DNA of 64,000 nt from Ricinus communis (Eukaryota > Streptophyta > Magnoliopsida > Malpighiales > Euphorbiaceae), in the NCBI RefSeq assembly GCF_019578655.1, contig NC_063259.1:21501277-21565276 (forward strand), read 5' to 3'. The notes beneath the pieces are model-generated. The model saw only the letters and a list, made by a program, of their open reading frames with translations. It was not told where the DNA came from and did no database searches. Made by a program: the position numbers and the translations under genes. Below, piece by piece: positions 1 through 11,743 of the stretch (its first letter is position 1; every line of letters starts with the position of its first letter).

Positions 1-195
1 TTGCAGCCATACCTGCATGAATCTCGACATCAGCATGCATTAAGAAGAGCTAGAGGATTGGGGGGGAGGTTTCTCAATGCCAAGAAAAATCAGCATCAAG
101 AGCAGAATGAAATGGCATCAGGTGACAAATCACAATCCAATATCAATCTTAATTCTGATAAAAGTGATATTGTTTCCTCAGATGGGAAGTCTTGA
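1..195 (+). CDS. NF-YA: NF-YA transcription factor, C-terminal end (partial)
   Basis: The reading frame is open from the first base and stops with TGA at 193-195. Only the last 64 codons are present. Residues 2-28 carry the end of the conserved NF-YA core: HESRHQHALRRARG, then GGRFLNAKK. This is the A2 DNA-contacting segment that gives the NF-Y trimer (NF-YA/B/C) its CCAAT-box specificity. The A1 helix that binds NF-YB/NF-YC must lie upstream of the window. The remaining tail is polar and Asn/Ser/Lys/Asp-rich, as is usual for plant NF-YA C-termini. A nuclear role is known for the family. Which paralogue this is cannot be told from the tail alone. The family assignment is near certain and the exon start is off-window. 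Confidence 0.93.
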   Translation: MQPYLHESRHQHALRRARGLGGRFLNAKKNQHQEQNEMASGDKSQSNINLNSDKSDIVSSDGKS

Positions 196-1000
196 TACAC
201 TGGAAGCTGGTTGTACATGCACTGCATCCACAAATGAGATAGTTAAGGTGGCATCCAGGGTAGTCATCCCCCAAAGTCTGTATTGCTCGACTCTGGCTCT
301 TTACTTGTGAGTCATTAGTATGTATAGCTTTTTCTAGCAGTGGGTTTGTAGTGAGGTTGCAAAGATGAAGCAGGCAGTGTAATTAAGGGGCATGGATAGT
401 TGTCTTCGCAGCAGTGGATTTATTTGTAGTGTCACCTTTTCTTCATGGGGGGAGTGATGGTTACATCTGGTGTGCAGTCATTTTCTTTCTTTGAAGAACG
501 TGGTTGAGCTAGAGCCTTTTCTAACAACAAATTTGTAGCGATGTTAATTGGTCAGGTTAAGTTTGTGTCATTAGCTTAGTGAAGATTAGGTTGGCTGTTT
601 CTATTTAGTATTAGCTTGTTCATTACTTGTTGCTGTCAGCTTTCCTAATAAGTTGGATGGTTTGATTCGAACTTTAAGTATTGTGAAATAGTTTGGCACG
701 ACAGCCATGTTTGAGTTGCATTGAATAGCATAAAGTTTGAAGTGATGCACTCAATACAGTGCATCATCCTTCCATAATTTTCTCTCTTCTCGAGTCTTAT
801 TATTGTTGTTAAGGTTTGAGCTTTGTATTACCAGTGAAAGTGAACCAAGCTTTCCGAAACTTGCGAACCTGCACCAGCAGCTTTGCTATTTATGTATCTT
901 GTCTACCATGCATTTGCGATTCTAATCCGAGTCCGATTGTGCATATGTACCAGCTAGTTATACTCAAATCATCTATAATATTGTATGGCTGTAGCAGCAA
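196..1000 (+). other. NF-YA 3' UTR and downstream DNA
   Basis: No coding potential was found here. The stretch is TG-rich and T-rich, as in plant 3' UTRs, with its end not defined. A canonical miR169 site, which many NF-YA 3' UTRs carry, is not visible. Only a short core match lies at about 262-269 (agtcatcc) and its flanks do not pair. The UTR end is inferred, not seen. Confidence 0.4.
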
Positions 1001-2103
1001 TCGAACATGGTGGCGCGCTTAGCCCTTGGAGACGAGGCATAATTATGTATTCCTTGATAAGGATCAAGATCAATCATACACAGTAATTGACTTAGTAATT
1101 CTCATCAGCACCCTAGCTAGGAATAGGATTTGTTTTTAGAACCCACATGATAAGTAGCAAAGAGAACATGCAGTTTACCTTTTGTCTGATATCTTTAATA
1201 CATGGTCAGAGTGATGAAAGAACCAAAGGTTTTACAGAAAGCAAAAGTTGGTCAATTAAAGCCTGGATCAGGTTGGAACTATTCCAAATGGTGCACCTTA
1301 TCTAGCTGAGAAATCAGCATAGGTTGAGGATCATACTGACATGGGCATTTTTTCTTTTTTCTTCTTGAGATATCCATGGCCGACATGCGCAATAAACCTT
1401 GTAATGAGAATTCTACCTCTGTGGCACCGTAAAAGTCTCTGAAATCTGCTCTAATTTCCTTGCCTTTTCTGCGAAACAACAATCGTTCTTTTTTATCCTC
1501 TTGGTTGGGCAACAGATGTCTGTTCGACCCAGTCTTGCTTCTTCCCAGAAAACTGATCCGTTGAAACAGCATCAAGTGGGAGGGTTTGATTGCTGGCTCT
1601 GCATTATTTTCAACGTAATGATGAGTTTTCTGCTAATGGTGATGATGAAGTTGCCCCAGTGAGTATTGGATGTTTGTCTTCTGGATTAGCCGTGATGATC
1701 ATCAGAAGAGAGAGACAACAGTGATTTACAGAACTAATAAAAGAACCACTAATTAAGATGTAAAGCCTGATTAGGTAACTTGACAGGATAAACTTTAACT
1801 AATACATATCTGCAAACTTAAATCCCAATCCGTAAAGATATGGTTAATGTCCAATTCTTTCAGGCCATGTTTAACAGCCTGGTGCCTTGACCACTAGTTA
1901 CTTGTATCGTGCCCGTCAGGTATTTTGCTTAGACTGCGTCACTTCGCAGGGCGCTGTCTCTTCACTGGCAGTTAAAAACAAACCATACAGCTGTTCTGTC
2001 TTTTTGCTGAAGTCTTTATTTCTTTTGGCCATCAAATTGAGGGCTGAACTGAATTACCAAAGTCGGTTTTTAAGAACGAAAATTCGTAGTTAAACAGGTT
2101 AAT
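1001..2103. other. Intergenic, no supported gene
   Basis: The base composition is mixed. A 98-codon minus-strand open frame lies at 1279-1575, but it is Lys/Arg-rich with no family signature, no paired splice context and no recognisable domain. Nothing else is supported. Confidence 0.5.
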
Positions 2104-2790
2104 TAAAAAAAAGGTAATTAATTTTTATCTCCGATTTTTACTCCATTATACGAATGGGCTCTTGTTTTTACAAAACTAACTGCTAGCACCTAAATTCAAA
2201 GTGAATGTAATCAAATGACTAAATTAAAAAATAAAATTATAATTTAATCTTTTGAACTTATTAAATATTAAAATCATTTAAAATTAATTTTCTTTTTATA
2301 AAATTCAAATAAGATTTTTATTTTTAGCATAGTTTAAGTCTAATGTCTATACTATATATTTCTAACTATGAATATGAATATGGATTCTATTTTGATAATA
2401 TTAATATAATCATAAGTATTTTAAAATATTTAAATTTGTAGGGTTAAATTGTGCTAAAAATTAGAGTAAGTAAAAATGCTAATTAATTAAATTTATTAAA
2501 ATACTAAAATTAACTTATTATATAACTAACTATTACTTTCACTAAAATTAATAATTTCACTCTAACATGACAAAAAAAATTTGGATAAATTTCATACTCA
2601 GTAAGAGTTTAAGGACTAAGTTGTAATTTTATTTTTAATTTAGTCTTTTGACTGCATTGACTTTAGATGTAGAGGATTATTAGTTAGTTTTATAAGAACA
2701 TAATGGGGATTTAATATAATAAAATCAATGTAGGGGGCTACTTATATTAGAGTAAAACTCAGAGAGTAAATAGTAATTACCTAAAAAAAC
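2104..2790. mobile_element. MITE-like element with long terminal inverted repeats (Mutator-like candidate)
   Basis: The element proper spans about 2113-2781. Its left end begins GGTAATTA and its right end reads TAATTACC. The reverse complement of the right roughly 130 bp tracks the left roughly 130 bp, including the shared blocks AAAACTAACT and AAAGACTAAATTAAAAA (with AAATGACTAAATTAAAAA on the left). The flanks are TAAAAAAAA (2104-2112) and TAAAAAAAC (2782-2790), a possible 9-bp target duplication, which is the length Mutator-like elements make. The interior is AT-rich and has no ORF, so the element is non-autonomous. The low complexity of the flanks weakens the target-duplication argument. 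The inverted-repeat structure is clear. Confidence 0.65.
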
Positions 2791-4160
2791 ATGGTAGCTA
2801 GGAAAAAAAAGAAATATTTTCATTTTAAAAATAATATTGATGTTGTTTAAGTGAGATGCATCTCTCCTAAGACTACAAAATAAGTCCATTCACTTTTTAT
2901 GAACTTAATATGACGAGAAATATAGTATATGTCGGATTTTATTTTTTTTATGAATTTAATTTTTTATATGTTATAATTCTATTGGATTATCATTTTATGT
3001 TAGATGCTGACATGAAAAACGTAAACTTGATTCATACTATAATTTCTCCAACATAACCCTCGTTCTCTTTCTTCTCCTATTATTTTCTTTACCTTTTCAA
3101 ACCCTAAAATAACATAGGAGAAAAATAAATATTGTTTAAATTTGAAACCAATACCGCCGAAGAAAAAAATGAGAATATGCTAGTGCTCGAAAAAAAAACT
3201 ATATTTTGCTACATTTTAACATTTTTTCTTTTTAATTTTGAATGATAGATAGAGAGAGAAAAGAAATAGAGAGAATTGATGCATTATTGCCATTGCTAAC
3301 ACCACCATCAAAAGTGGTCTTGGAGTCAAAATCATTAAAGAGTCTTATCCTTGTTGTACCTATCTTACTTAACACACTTAGAAGGTGTAATTACTTGATG
3401 TTTTTGGTATATTAGACATTTCTTTTGAACATTCTTTAATCCCAAACTGCATATTTGCAAAAGAAAGAAAGAAAGAAATAAATATTTTAAGATGATAAGG
3501 CAAAAAATCTAAGAAGCAAGTACTTTTTTATCAATAAACAAAAGCACTTAAGAATGCTAGGAAATCCTAATAAATTTTCTTTTACCTTCTCTTGTTCATT
3601 GTTTGTATGACTGATTCTAATTAAAATTAGGGTTGTTTAGTGAAGTTGTTCTTTTTGATTTTAATAGATGATGAAAATGAAGATAGAATTTAGTTTCTTA
3701 TTCTTTGGATTTTGAAAATAGTGACTATAATGTGAGATTTAGGGTTTAGAAAGAGTGAAGGAGGGAAGAGAGAGATATGAAAATTTGATAGTCGATGATG
3801 TGTTCCATGTAAATGACCTTTTTTAAGAAATAGTTCTCTTTTTACGTAGGTATCTATAGCATTTTTTATATTTAATGGAGATTTAAAATAGAGAATTTAG
3901 TGATATGAAAATTATGGATTATAAAGTTTAACATTATAAATTGAAAATTAAAAACTTTACAGTGATAATAATTTAACCTTCAATTGAGATTTCATTATAA
4001 TAGAGATCATAAGAATAGATATCAAGCTTATTTAAGAATCTAGACGTGGGAAAAATCCTTAAATAATAACAAATGCTTGAGCTCTGCTGTGAGGAAGAAA
4101 ACATATAATTCAAGCTCCTACTATTAAGGAGCAGAAAACACAAACTCAAGCATACACACT
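2791..4160. other. Intergenic AT-rich DNA, no supported gene
   Basis: No ORF, RNA gene or clear repeat boundary is supported. There are AT-rich tracts and simple runs such as (GAAA)n near 3463-3478. Confidence 0.5.
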
Positions 4161-4163
4161 AAA

Positions 4164-4260
4164 GGCCTGTTTGGTTCAGTTGATCAGCGCAGCTGATAAC
4201 TGGCAGTCAATAGCTGATAATTGATAGGGAATAGCTGATTTATATAAGTGTTTGATAAAT
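4164..4260. repeat. Possible end of a hAT-type or similar non-autonomous element
   Basis: The sequence ggcctgtttggttcag starts at 4164 and is followed by several direct AGCTGATA-like words up to 4240. This opening is common at termini of plant non-autonomous DNA transposons. The matching inverted end was not found within the next kilobase, so the element may be truncated or the call wrong. Confidence 0.3.
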
Positions 4261-4539
4261 ATTTTTGAATTGTAGTTGTTGGTATGCAAAATGACTAATA
4301 TGGATATCATTCATATTTAAACTATAATTTAGTTTATATTATACAAATAAAAAGTATAAAAAATAATTAAAACAATAGCGATAATATTAATAAAATATTT
4401 ATAAAAAAATAACTAATTATTACCAAAAAAATGTATCAAGCTATTAATTATAATTTATATTTGATACAAAAAGATTGTACTACTATGAACGATTTTAATT
4501 CATGAAGAAAACTATTAACATTAGCACATCTAAGTTGAA

Positions 4540-5339
4540 ATACCTTATGGCAACCAAGAGGGAAGGTGAATTAGTTGTTTACAAAAATCAATTTAAAATA
4601 AAAAAATTTGCTTTGAAAAAGTTGAGTATTAAAACCAACATTAGCGGAAACAATTAACCAATCCAATATGAAAATTGAAAAAATAAAATAAATATAATTA
4701 AATAAAAAGAGCTTAAGGAAGAGAAAATCAAACTCAAGAGTTTATAGTAGTTCAACCAACTTCTTGCCTACATCCACTCCTCAAGCTTCACTTGAGATTT
4801 TCACTATCAATGATCCTTTTATAGGTGTAAGATCAAATCCAAGTATTTTCAAATTCACACTCAAACTTCTTACAAGTGTTTCAATGGCTAACACTCAAAC
4901 ACGAGTGTTTTTTCAAAGCTCACGCTCTAACCCAATCTAAAATTTTCAATCTTAATTACAAGAGTAATTAATCTCTTACATAAGTACTCAACCTGAACCT
5001 TTTGAGCTTTGAATATAGAAATCAATCACTCAACTACCCAATAATTTAAGTCCTCTCTTGAATCTTCAATACAAGAAAAAATTAATAAAGAAAGAGAGGT
5101 TGTTGAGAGATATAACAAATATGAGGCTCAATTAAATACTCTTGCTTGACCTAGAACTATTAGAAATGATGCTTAAATAGCTCTAGATGAACTAGAGCCA
5201 TTATACCCTCATTAAATATAAATATAGCTGTTGTAATAGCTTTTAGAAATACAGCTTCACGGGTGAAAAAATTCTTCATGACCTTGAAGCATCAGTGCGA
5301 AAAATATATTTGAAAAACTAGAACCCGTCATGGCCATAA
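4540..5339. other. Repeat-like non-coding stretch, unassigned
   Basis: The composition (ACTCAAG, CAACTTC and similar phrases) looks like a transposon remnant rather than a gene, but no termini or protein domain can be named. Confidence 0.25.
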
Positions 5340-5610
5340 ACAATTCTTTATGGCTGGAAAGTCTGCTTTCATGGCTGGAAACTTTTGTTCACGGCTGGGA
5401 GCTGTGGTTTCACGGCTGGGAGCTGTGGTTTCACAGCTTGGAAACTTGGTCGTGACCTTAATTGTGATTTCTTGAAGATTCTAGAGAGTTGCCATCATTC
5501 ACAGGTGTGAACTTTTTCTTTACGGCTAGAAAGATTTCTTCATGGCTGGAAAGATTTTTTCATGGCCATGAATGGCTACTTTCACGGTTGGAAATGTTGG
5601 CCCTGAATGC
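5340..5610. repeat. Degenerate minisatellite built on a CACGGCTGG-type core
   Basis: The core (c/t)a(c/t)GGCTGGaaa recurs many times. One 23-bp unit, starting ttcacggctgggagctgtgg, is duplicated almost perfectly at about 5389-5435. Looser copies lie at about 5349, 5371, 5520, 5541 and 5580. Both the spacing and the sequence vary. No coding frame follows the repeat. Confidence 0.6.
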
Positions 5611-8600
5611 TTATGTTTCTACTTTTTAATCACGGGCATGGCTATTTAAAAACTCGAAATCTTGAGCTATATAACTCCAAATGGCAAACTATTTTTTTTG
5701 TTAGAAACTTTGGTCAATCCACTACAACATTGTAGTTTTGAGAAACTCCAAAATTAGAAATCTTTATACTCCAAAATTCTATTCTCCACTTCTATTTTTC
5801 TTTAGATCCTTGAGTATGAAAACCTTCACTTTTCATGGAAGCGAAAAGGGGCTCTAAATAAATTACTGTTTGACGAAACTAAAAACCCCAAGGTGTTATG
5901 GAATGCCATCTCAGTTTTCTTTCCTCCATTAGACACCATCTAAAGGCGGTGTCCCATAGGAGCTCGACTGACGAAGAAATCAGACCATGTTAGACTTGAC
6001 CAGCTGTTAGAATGCAGCATAAAACAATCCACAAAAGGCTCTTGCAGAATGAACATAACAAAACAAACGAATACAACATAGAAATAAAAAGAATGAACAG
6101 ATGTTCACCGTCAGCCGAAGTCGGCGGATCTCCCCCCGAGCAGAAATCGCCTACTGCCAATTAAAGCTTTAGAGTATACGTCTTTATCATTTTTGATACC
6201 GAGAGAATGACTTAAAAAATATAAAAGATATTAAGAGTAAAAGAAATTACCCATAGGCAAGCATAACTACATATTACCCTGTATATATATATATATATAT
6301 CTCATCTTTATTTTCTTTTCTTTTTAGCTAAAACCTACCATGCAACATGATTAATATTTACTAATTTGTATTTATTTGTTAACAAACTAAAAAATAATGA
6401 TATGTATTTATTTATATGCTCTTTTATTTTCGCTCTTTATTATTTAATCTCAAATATTTATAAGTTCAGCCTGACGATAAATGTATATGTTAATTTGAAT
6501 AAACCTTTAAATCGACTCTTCTTTTCTTATTTAATTTTTATTTAAATAAGGTTTAAGCCAGCCTCAATAAACCAAAGGCCTGAGTTTTGGGTCATGTATT
6601 TTATGTTGGCTTTAAATTAATCAAATTTAATTTCTTAAAGTGGGATTCAAACAAATTACTAGCTAATAAATTTATTGGAAAAAGAAAATGTTCATGGAGT
6701 AGTTCAAATTAATAAATATAACACATTTTATAAACAATTTTTTTGATAACTCCCCATAAACCAAATAGGTAAAATGTTTGATTCAAATTGGTTTGAAAAC
6801 AAAATTAAAGTTTGGTTTTGCTTCATAAATAGAGTGAACTGAGCCAGGTAATTTAAAGCCTCCCTAACAGTTAGATGATGCTTTAATTTATGTTGTGACA
6901 TATGCTGTGGGTCAACTGAATGCCAAGATCCTGAAACTTTGATCTTGCTTGGGCACATTAATGAAAAATAAATCAATAGTCAAGAATTTAAGAAAGAAAT
7001 GATTAGTTGATTACACTACAAAGTCATAGAGAAAGGAGGATTGGAAGATATATTTTCTCCCATGTAGATATCAAATCATTCACACTGAAAGTGCATATTA
7101 GAAGGGTAACATTAAACTATTTGAAGAAAATATGATGGGAGGGGCCAACCAAAGGGTAAGAGATTAGATCAAATCCCATTTGATGATACCAAATTTAGTT
7201 CTTTTCATACATAATGTTGGGCACTTCCAAGTAATTGTTATGATAAATTCTTTTTCCTTTTTTTGTTAAATCAGTAGTAAAGAATTTAAGAACAATTTCA
7301 AATTATGAGAGTTTAAGTCCTATTCATTATAATATGAAATTAAGGAGTGTATGATTACAAATTTATCTCCTGTGATTCTATTTATCGATATAGACAATAA
7401 TTTTGTTTTTGAATTTGAAGAGTTTTAAATTTTAATTGCTAACATTCATTTTTATAGAGGTCTCATTTTATAAATAAGATAAGAAATTGGATAGATATAT
7501 AATATTTTGGTTATGCAAGTGCAATAGCATTTCAAATCATAAGAAAATTTAATTCACTTCATAGGGTTAACATGCCAAAGAATATTTTGATAAGATGTAC
7601 AATGGGTTTGAAATAATTAAGATGCACTTGAAACAAGGAAAAGAGAAGAATAAATTCTTTTCAATCAAATCTTGTGTGTTAGACACTCAATTATATGAAT
7701 TTAGAGAGACATTTCAGCAATGGTTAGTGAAGGATTTAGTAAAGTCATTGACAAGAAAAGCATTTTTATACTTTTCAAAACAATGTGCTAAAACACATTG
7801 CATCTTATGTTATGTTCAAACATGGATAAGTTTCCATAAAAGAAAAGAAAAGAAAAGAAAAGAAAAATCTTACAAAACCCTACATCATTTTAATTCTCCT
7901 TGAAACTAGCTAATTCCAGCATATTAATGATGCTTTTAACACAAAAAACTTGGTAAACATTTCTAATTGAAACCTCAGTTATTAATTATAGCAGAAATCA
8001 TTGGTTTACAATGGCTTAATCAATTTGTGTACATCTAAATTGATCTCTTAAAAAAAATAATTATCTTGCTATCTCCTTTCTTTGACAGTGTCCTTTTCAA
8101 TTAATAGGGTTTCTCATTGATGGGTAGGAAAGGAAATATTGAAATGAGGTCAATAAATTAGCTTTTACTATTGACCAATGTCAATGATTTTGAGTAAAAT
8201 GGGTCATTCAAATCAAACAATATGATTTCTCTCAATTATCTCTTCATCAAATAGGTGAGGAATCTCAAAATTCAACCCATCACTATTACCTTCTTTTGTT
8301 TTACATTATCTCATTCTCCAAAATTTTCCACCATTGTATCATTTCAATTTTTGCCTCAAGTTTTCAACATGGTTTTTAGTTTGTCCTTTTTAGGACCCTC
8401 ATGATCTTTCCTTAACCTCTCTTATGCATATACATATAAGAGTTGGGTTGTTGGACAATAGACTAAAGAGTAGTTATAAGATGTGATATATTGGTAGCTA
8501 GTGTTTGTTCACATTCCCATTGTCAATGAGAAAGCATGTTATATCTTGTATTCATATGAAAAAATAAAATCAGTTGATGGGTTGTCAAAGATATAAAATT

Positions 8601-8703
8601 ATATTTAAAATCTTATCAATAGTTTAAATTTTTTTGTAAAATAATTCTTGTGTGTGATATTAAACTTCTATGATCAAAAAGATTATAGTTAGAAACTTAA
8701 TCA
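5611..8703. other. Intergenic, no supported gene
   Basis: Mostly AT-rich DNA. A short GC-richer patch at about 5935-6170 has no open frame of note. A (TA)n run lies at about 6281-6300 and (GAAAA)n at about 7840-7866. A 102-codon open frame at 7595-7903 runs into the GAAAA repeat and shows no family motif. Confidence 0.5.
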
Positions 8704-8787
8704 CCCCTTTTAATCAACCAAATAATTTGAAAGGATGGAATTATACCCCTTTTAATCAACTAAATAATTTGAAAGGATGGAATTGTA
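8704..8787. repeat. 42-bp tandem duplication
   Basis: Two head-to-tail 42-bp units (8704-8745 and 8746-8787) begin ccccttttaatcaac and share taaataatttgaaaggatgg-type sequence. They differ at only about two or three positions, so the duplication is recent. There is no gene context. Confidence 0.85.
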
Positions 8788-9094
8788 CTTTTAAATACTT
8801 TGAATTTAATGGAATTGGTGTGGTCTATATGCATGCAACAGAGAGGGATTAGGGATGTGCATTTTCTTGGCTGCCTCAACTTATTGCTGCATGCATGTTG
8901 AGATTCAAGGGAGCTTTAATTGGAATAATTTAATATTTTTTTCTCCTTCATTAGCTGTAGAATTCCATTAGATTTTTCTTACTTTCCCTACTTCCATACA
9001 TTACCTTACATATATATTTATAGACAAATTATCCATATGTGACAATGGTTGAGGTGTATATTCATGGGATAGCACAAAGTCAATATATTATTCT

Positions 9095-9335
9095 CCCTAC
9101 ATTCCATACGAATTCTAGTTTTTTTAGTATTTTACTTGAATTAAAAAAATATTTAATAAATTAATTATAAGAAAAAATAGTTAAATTATACTAAATTACC
9201 CTTATATAGATATTACAAAATTTATTACACGTATTTTAAAAAAATTAATATCGTATTGATTATATAAAAGTGACAAAATAACTGAGATTTTTTAATTTGA
9301 AAAAGATACAATTAGTATCGAATGAAAAAGATTAC
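9095..9335. mobile_element. Possible short MITE (CTCCCT-type)
   Basis: The left end carries ctccctacattccatacgaa. The right end, read on the minus strand, starts ctttttcattcgatactaatt, which is imperfectly similar. The interior is AT-rich and non-coding. The length (about 240 bp) and terminal style fit Stowaway-type MITEs. Target duplication and exact ends are unclear. Confidence 0.35.
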
Positions 9336-11374
9336 CAATTAATTTAAAACTATTATTCTGCATATTCTTCTCATCTTTTGGCGGTTGTGTTTTACCTAAT
9401 CAATTTTGTGATCTTTTGGCTTAATAATCACCATGGTTTCAAGGGTTATTAGTCTAGTTGCATAGTTTTTGTTCTATTTTAAGTCTATTCGTGGTTGTAG
9501 TGAGTCCAACTGTTTCTCAAAGAATTATTCTTAGTTGATGTCCTTTCAAATACTAAGTTTGATAAGAAAATTAGAAAAATTAATCTATTAAATTTATTTT
9601 TTGTAACTTAATATAATTTGAAACATACAGTCATACAACAGGAGAGATCTTTTTTTATTGCAATTTCTTATAACAGAAATTGAAGAGATAGGCTTAAAAT
9701 CATAGTTTTTTATAAAATTATATATTTAGAACTAAGTAAAATTTATGATTATAAAAATTATATTATAACTTAATACAAGTTTGAGTATTAAATTATTTTT
9801 TAAGTAATACTTAATTATGTTGGTGAAATGATAATAACCAAATATCAAAATATATTAATATTTTTTCATATTATATAAATAAAATTGATGAGACAATACG
9901 ATAATATAATAAGACCAAATATAGCATAACATATATATTTTTTAAATATATATAAAAATATTACTATATATAGAAATATTTTCTTAAGATGTGATTTAAA
10001 AAATTTATAACTGATTATAATATAAAATTTATTTATATTTATATCTGTCCAAATTAGGACCAAATTTTTTTATTTTCACATAGAAATTATTCCTATATAG
10101 AGTATCACTATAAATAGGGTTTACTGTATACAATCATCACCCTTCACACCCATTATATATCTTAGTGTTGTTGAAGGTATCTTATATTGATTTCCTTGTA
10201 CAGCCAACAAAATTATTTTGTATATGCAAAATTATTAGTGATAGAATCTAATCCAGTTCTGATCTATGAATTCCAGTATGGATAGAAGCAAAAATTAGTA
10301 GCAAAAGAAACTTATAATTAATCAGAAGTGATGCCAACAAATTCTTAATTACCTCAACAAGTAATTCCAAAAGTAACCATAACTAATTAAGGATAGTCAA
10401 GGAACACATTTTCTAGTTCAAAGATGTCAAAACAAAAAAAGAAACTATGATAATTATCAAAATTTGGGTGGAATATCTAGTTATATATAATAGTATTGAT
10501 AAGAATATGGATATATATGGTGACAATTCTAAAGGTGTTTTTTTCTTTTTTATTTTAAAATAACTTTTCTTTCCCAAGATGTACATTTGACAAAGAAATT
10601 TATTATATGCATATTCCTTTGTGCAAGGAAAAGAGAAAGCAAGTGTTCTTGAGTAAGATGTGCTTTCTTTTTTGGTTAAACACCAAACAAACCCATGATA
10701 TATCTTGATGTTTGACCTATAATCTTAATTTAAAACAATCAAAGTGGTTAGGAAAAGGAGCAAAACTCTAAGAAAGGATGCATTGAGAATAAGTTAGGTG
10801 ATGTACCCATTTTCTCCTTTGATACTAAAAGTTGCAAATTTGTGCTGGATTATATGAGACACACATCTTAATCCTTAACTTACCAACTATAAGCCAAACT
10901 TTGATTGCAAAATCTCACTATGCAAAACCCTTAATACACATGGGAATCTGATAATTAATTGTTTACTCATGTTGTTGAAATACTTAAAAAAAATTAAAGA
11001 GTATAACTTTTTAGGCTAACGTCGAACTCGAACTCAATAATATCCAGTTTTTATTAATATTAATCTTTATTAGTAGACTCTATACTATACTCATTTCATT
11101 AATCGTCTTTTATTTTTTAAATAAGAATTAAATATTAATGATTGAGATTTATACATTAGTATATATCTTTTTTTTTTTTAAACTATAGATATATAAACTA
11201 TCATTTTCATGCATAATATATCTTTAAGTGTATGATTTATCAAGAACTCATAAACAAAATTTTAATTCAATGATATTGGTGTAATTCTCAACTGTGACAT
11301 TAAGAATTGAATCTAAAAGCAACAGATTGAATTTTTCTTCATTAAAAGAAAAGAAAAGAAAGAAAAAGGCTAAA

Positions 11375-11376
<2 letters not shown>
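9336..11376. other. Intergenic AT-rich DNA, no supported gene
   Basis: No supported coding frame or RNA gene. A TATAAATAG word near 10110 is followed by a C/A-rich stretch and could be a promoter relic, but no ORF follows. Confidence 0.45.

Positions 11377-11447
<71 letters not shown>
11377..11447. repeat. (AT)n microsatellite, 71 bp
   Basis: Uninterrupted AT dinucleotides. Shorter (AT)n runs occur nearby at about 11552-11569 and 11712-11741. Confidence 0.95.
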
Positions 11448-11448
<1 letters not shown>

Positions 11449-11708
11449 CTATCATGGAGCCCTGAAAACATGATCAAGATTAATGCGCATGTTGGCATGT
11501 TGGTCTTGCATTCACCACCTGCTAATTATATACTTTTTGAAAACAAAAACATATATATATATATATATGTAAAGGTGAAGTTATAAATATAGAAGGTGAT
11601 TATTAACGCACATTAAAAAAAAGACCATATTAATTGTGCATATGAAATATTTTGTTTCTTTTATAACTTTATAATATAAGGTTTTGACAAAAATAAAATA
11701 AAGAAAAA

Positions 11709-11743
<35 letters not shown>

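Noticed and set aside
1279..1575. 98-codon minus-strand open frame
   Set aside because: Lys/Arg-rich, no domain or motif, no promoter or splice context. Probably chance.
5340..5460. Short regular spacing suggesting a CRISPR-like array
   Set aside because: This is plant nuclear DNA, the units vary and there are no constant repeats with unique spacers. It is a minisatellite.
7595..7903. 102-codon open frame
   Set aside because: It runs into a GAAAA microsatellite and has no family resemblance.
8899..8919. miR159/miR319-like string (gattcaagggagcttta)
   Set aside because: It differs from the mature miRNA at key positions. No complementary star arm is found in the 150-250 bp upstream, where these long hairpins carry it.
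10075..10200. TATAAATAG word followed by C/A-rich sequence as a gene promoter
   Set aside because: No ORF, RNA gene or paired LTR could be found downstream.
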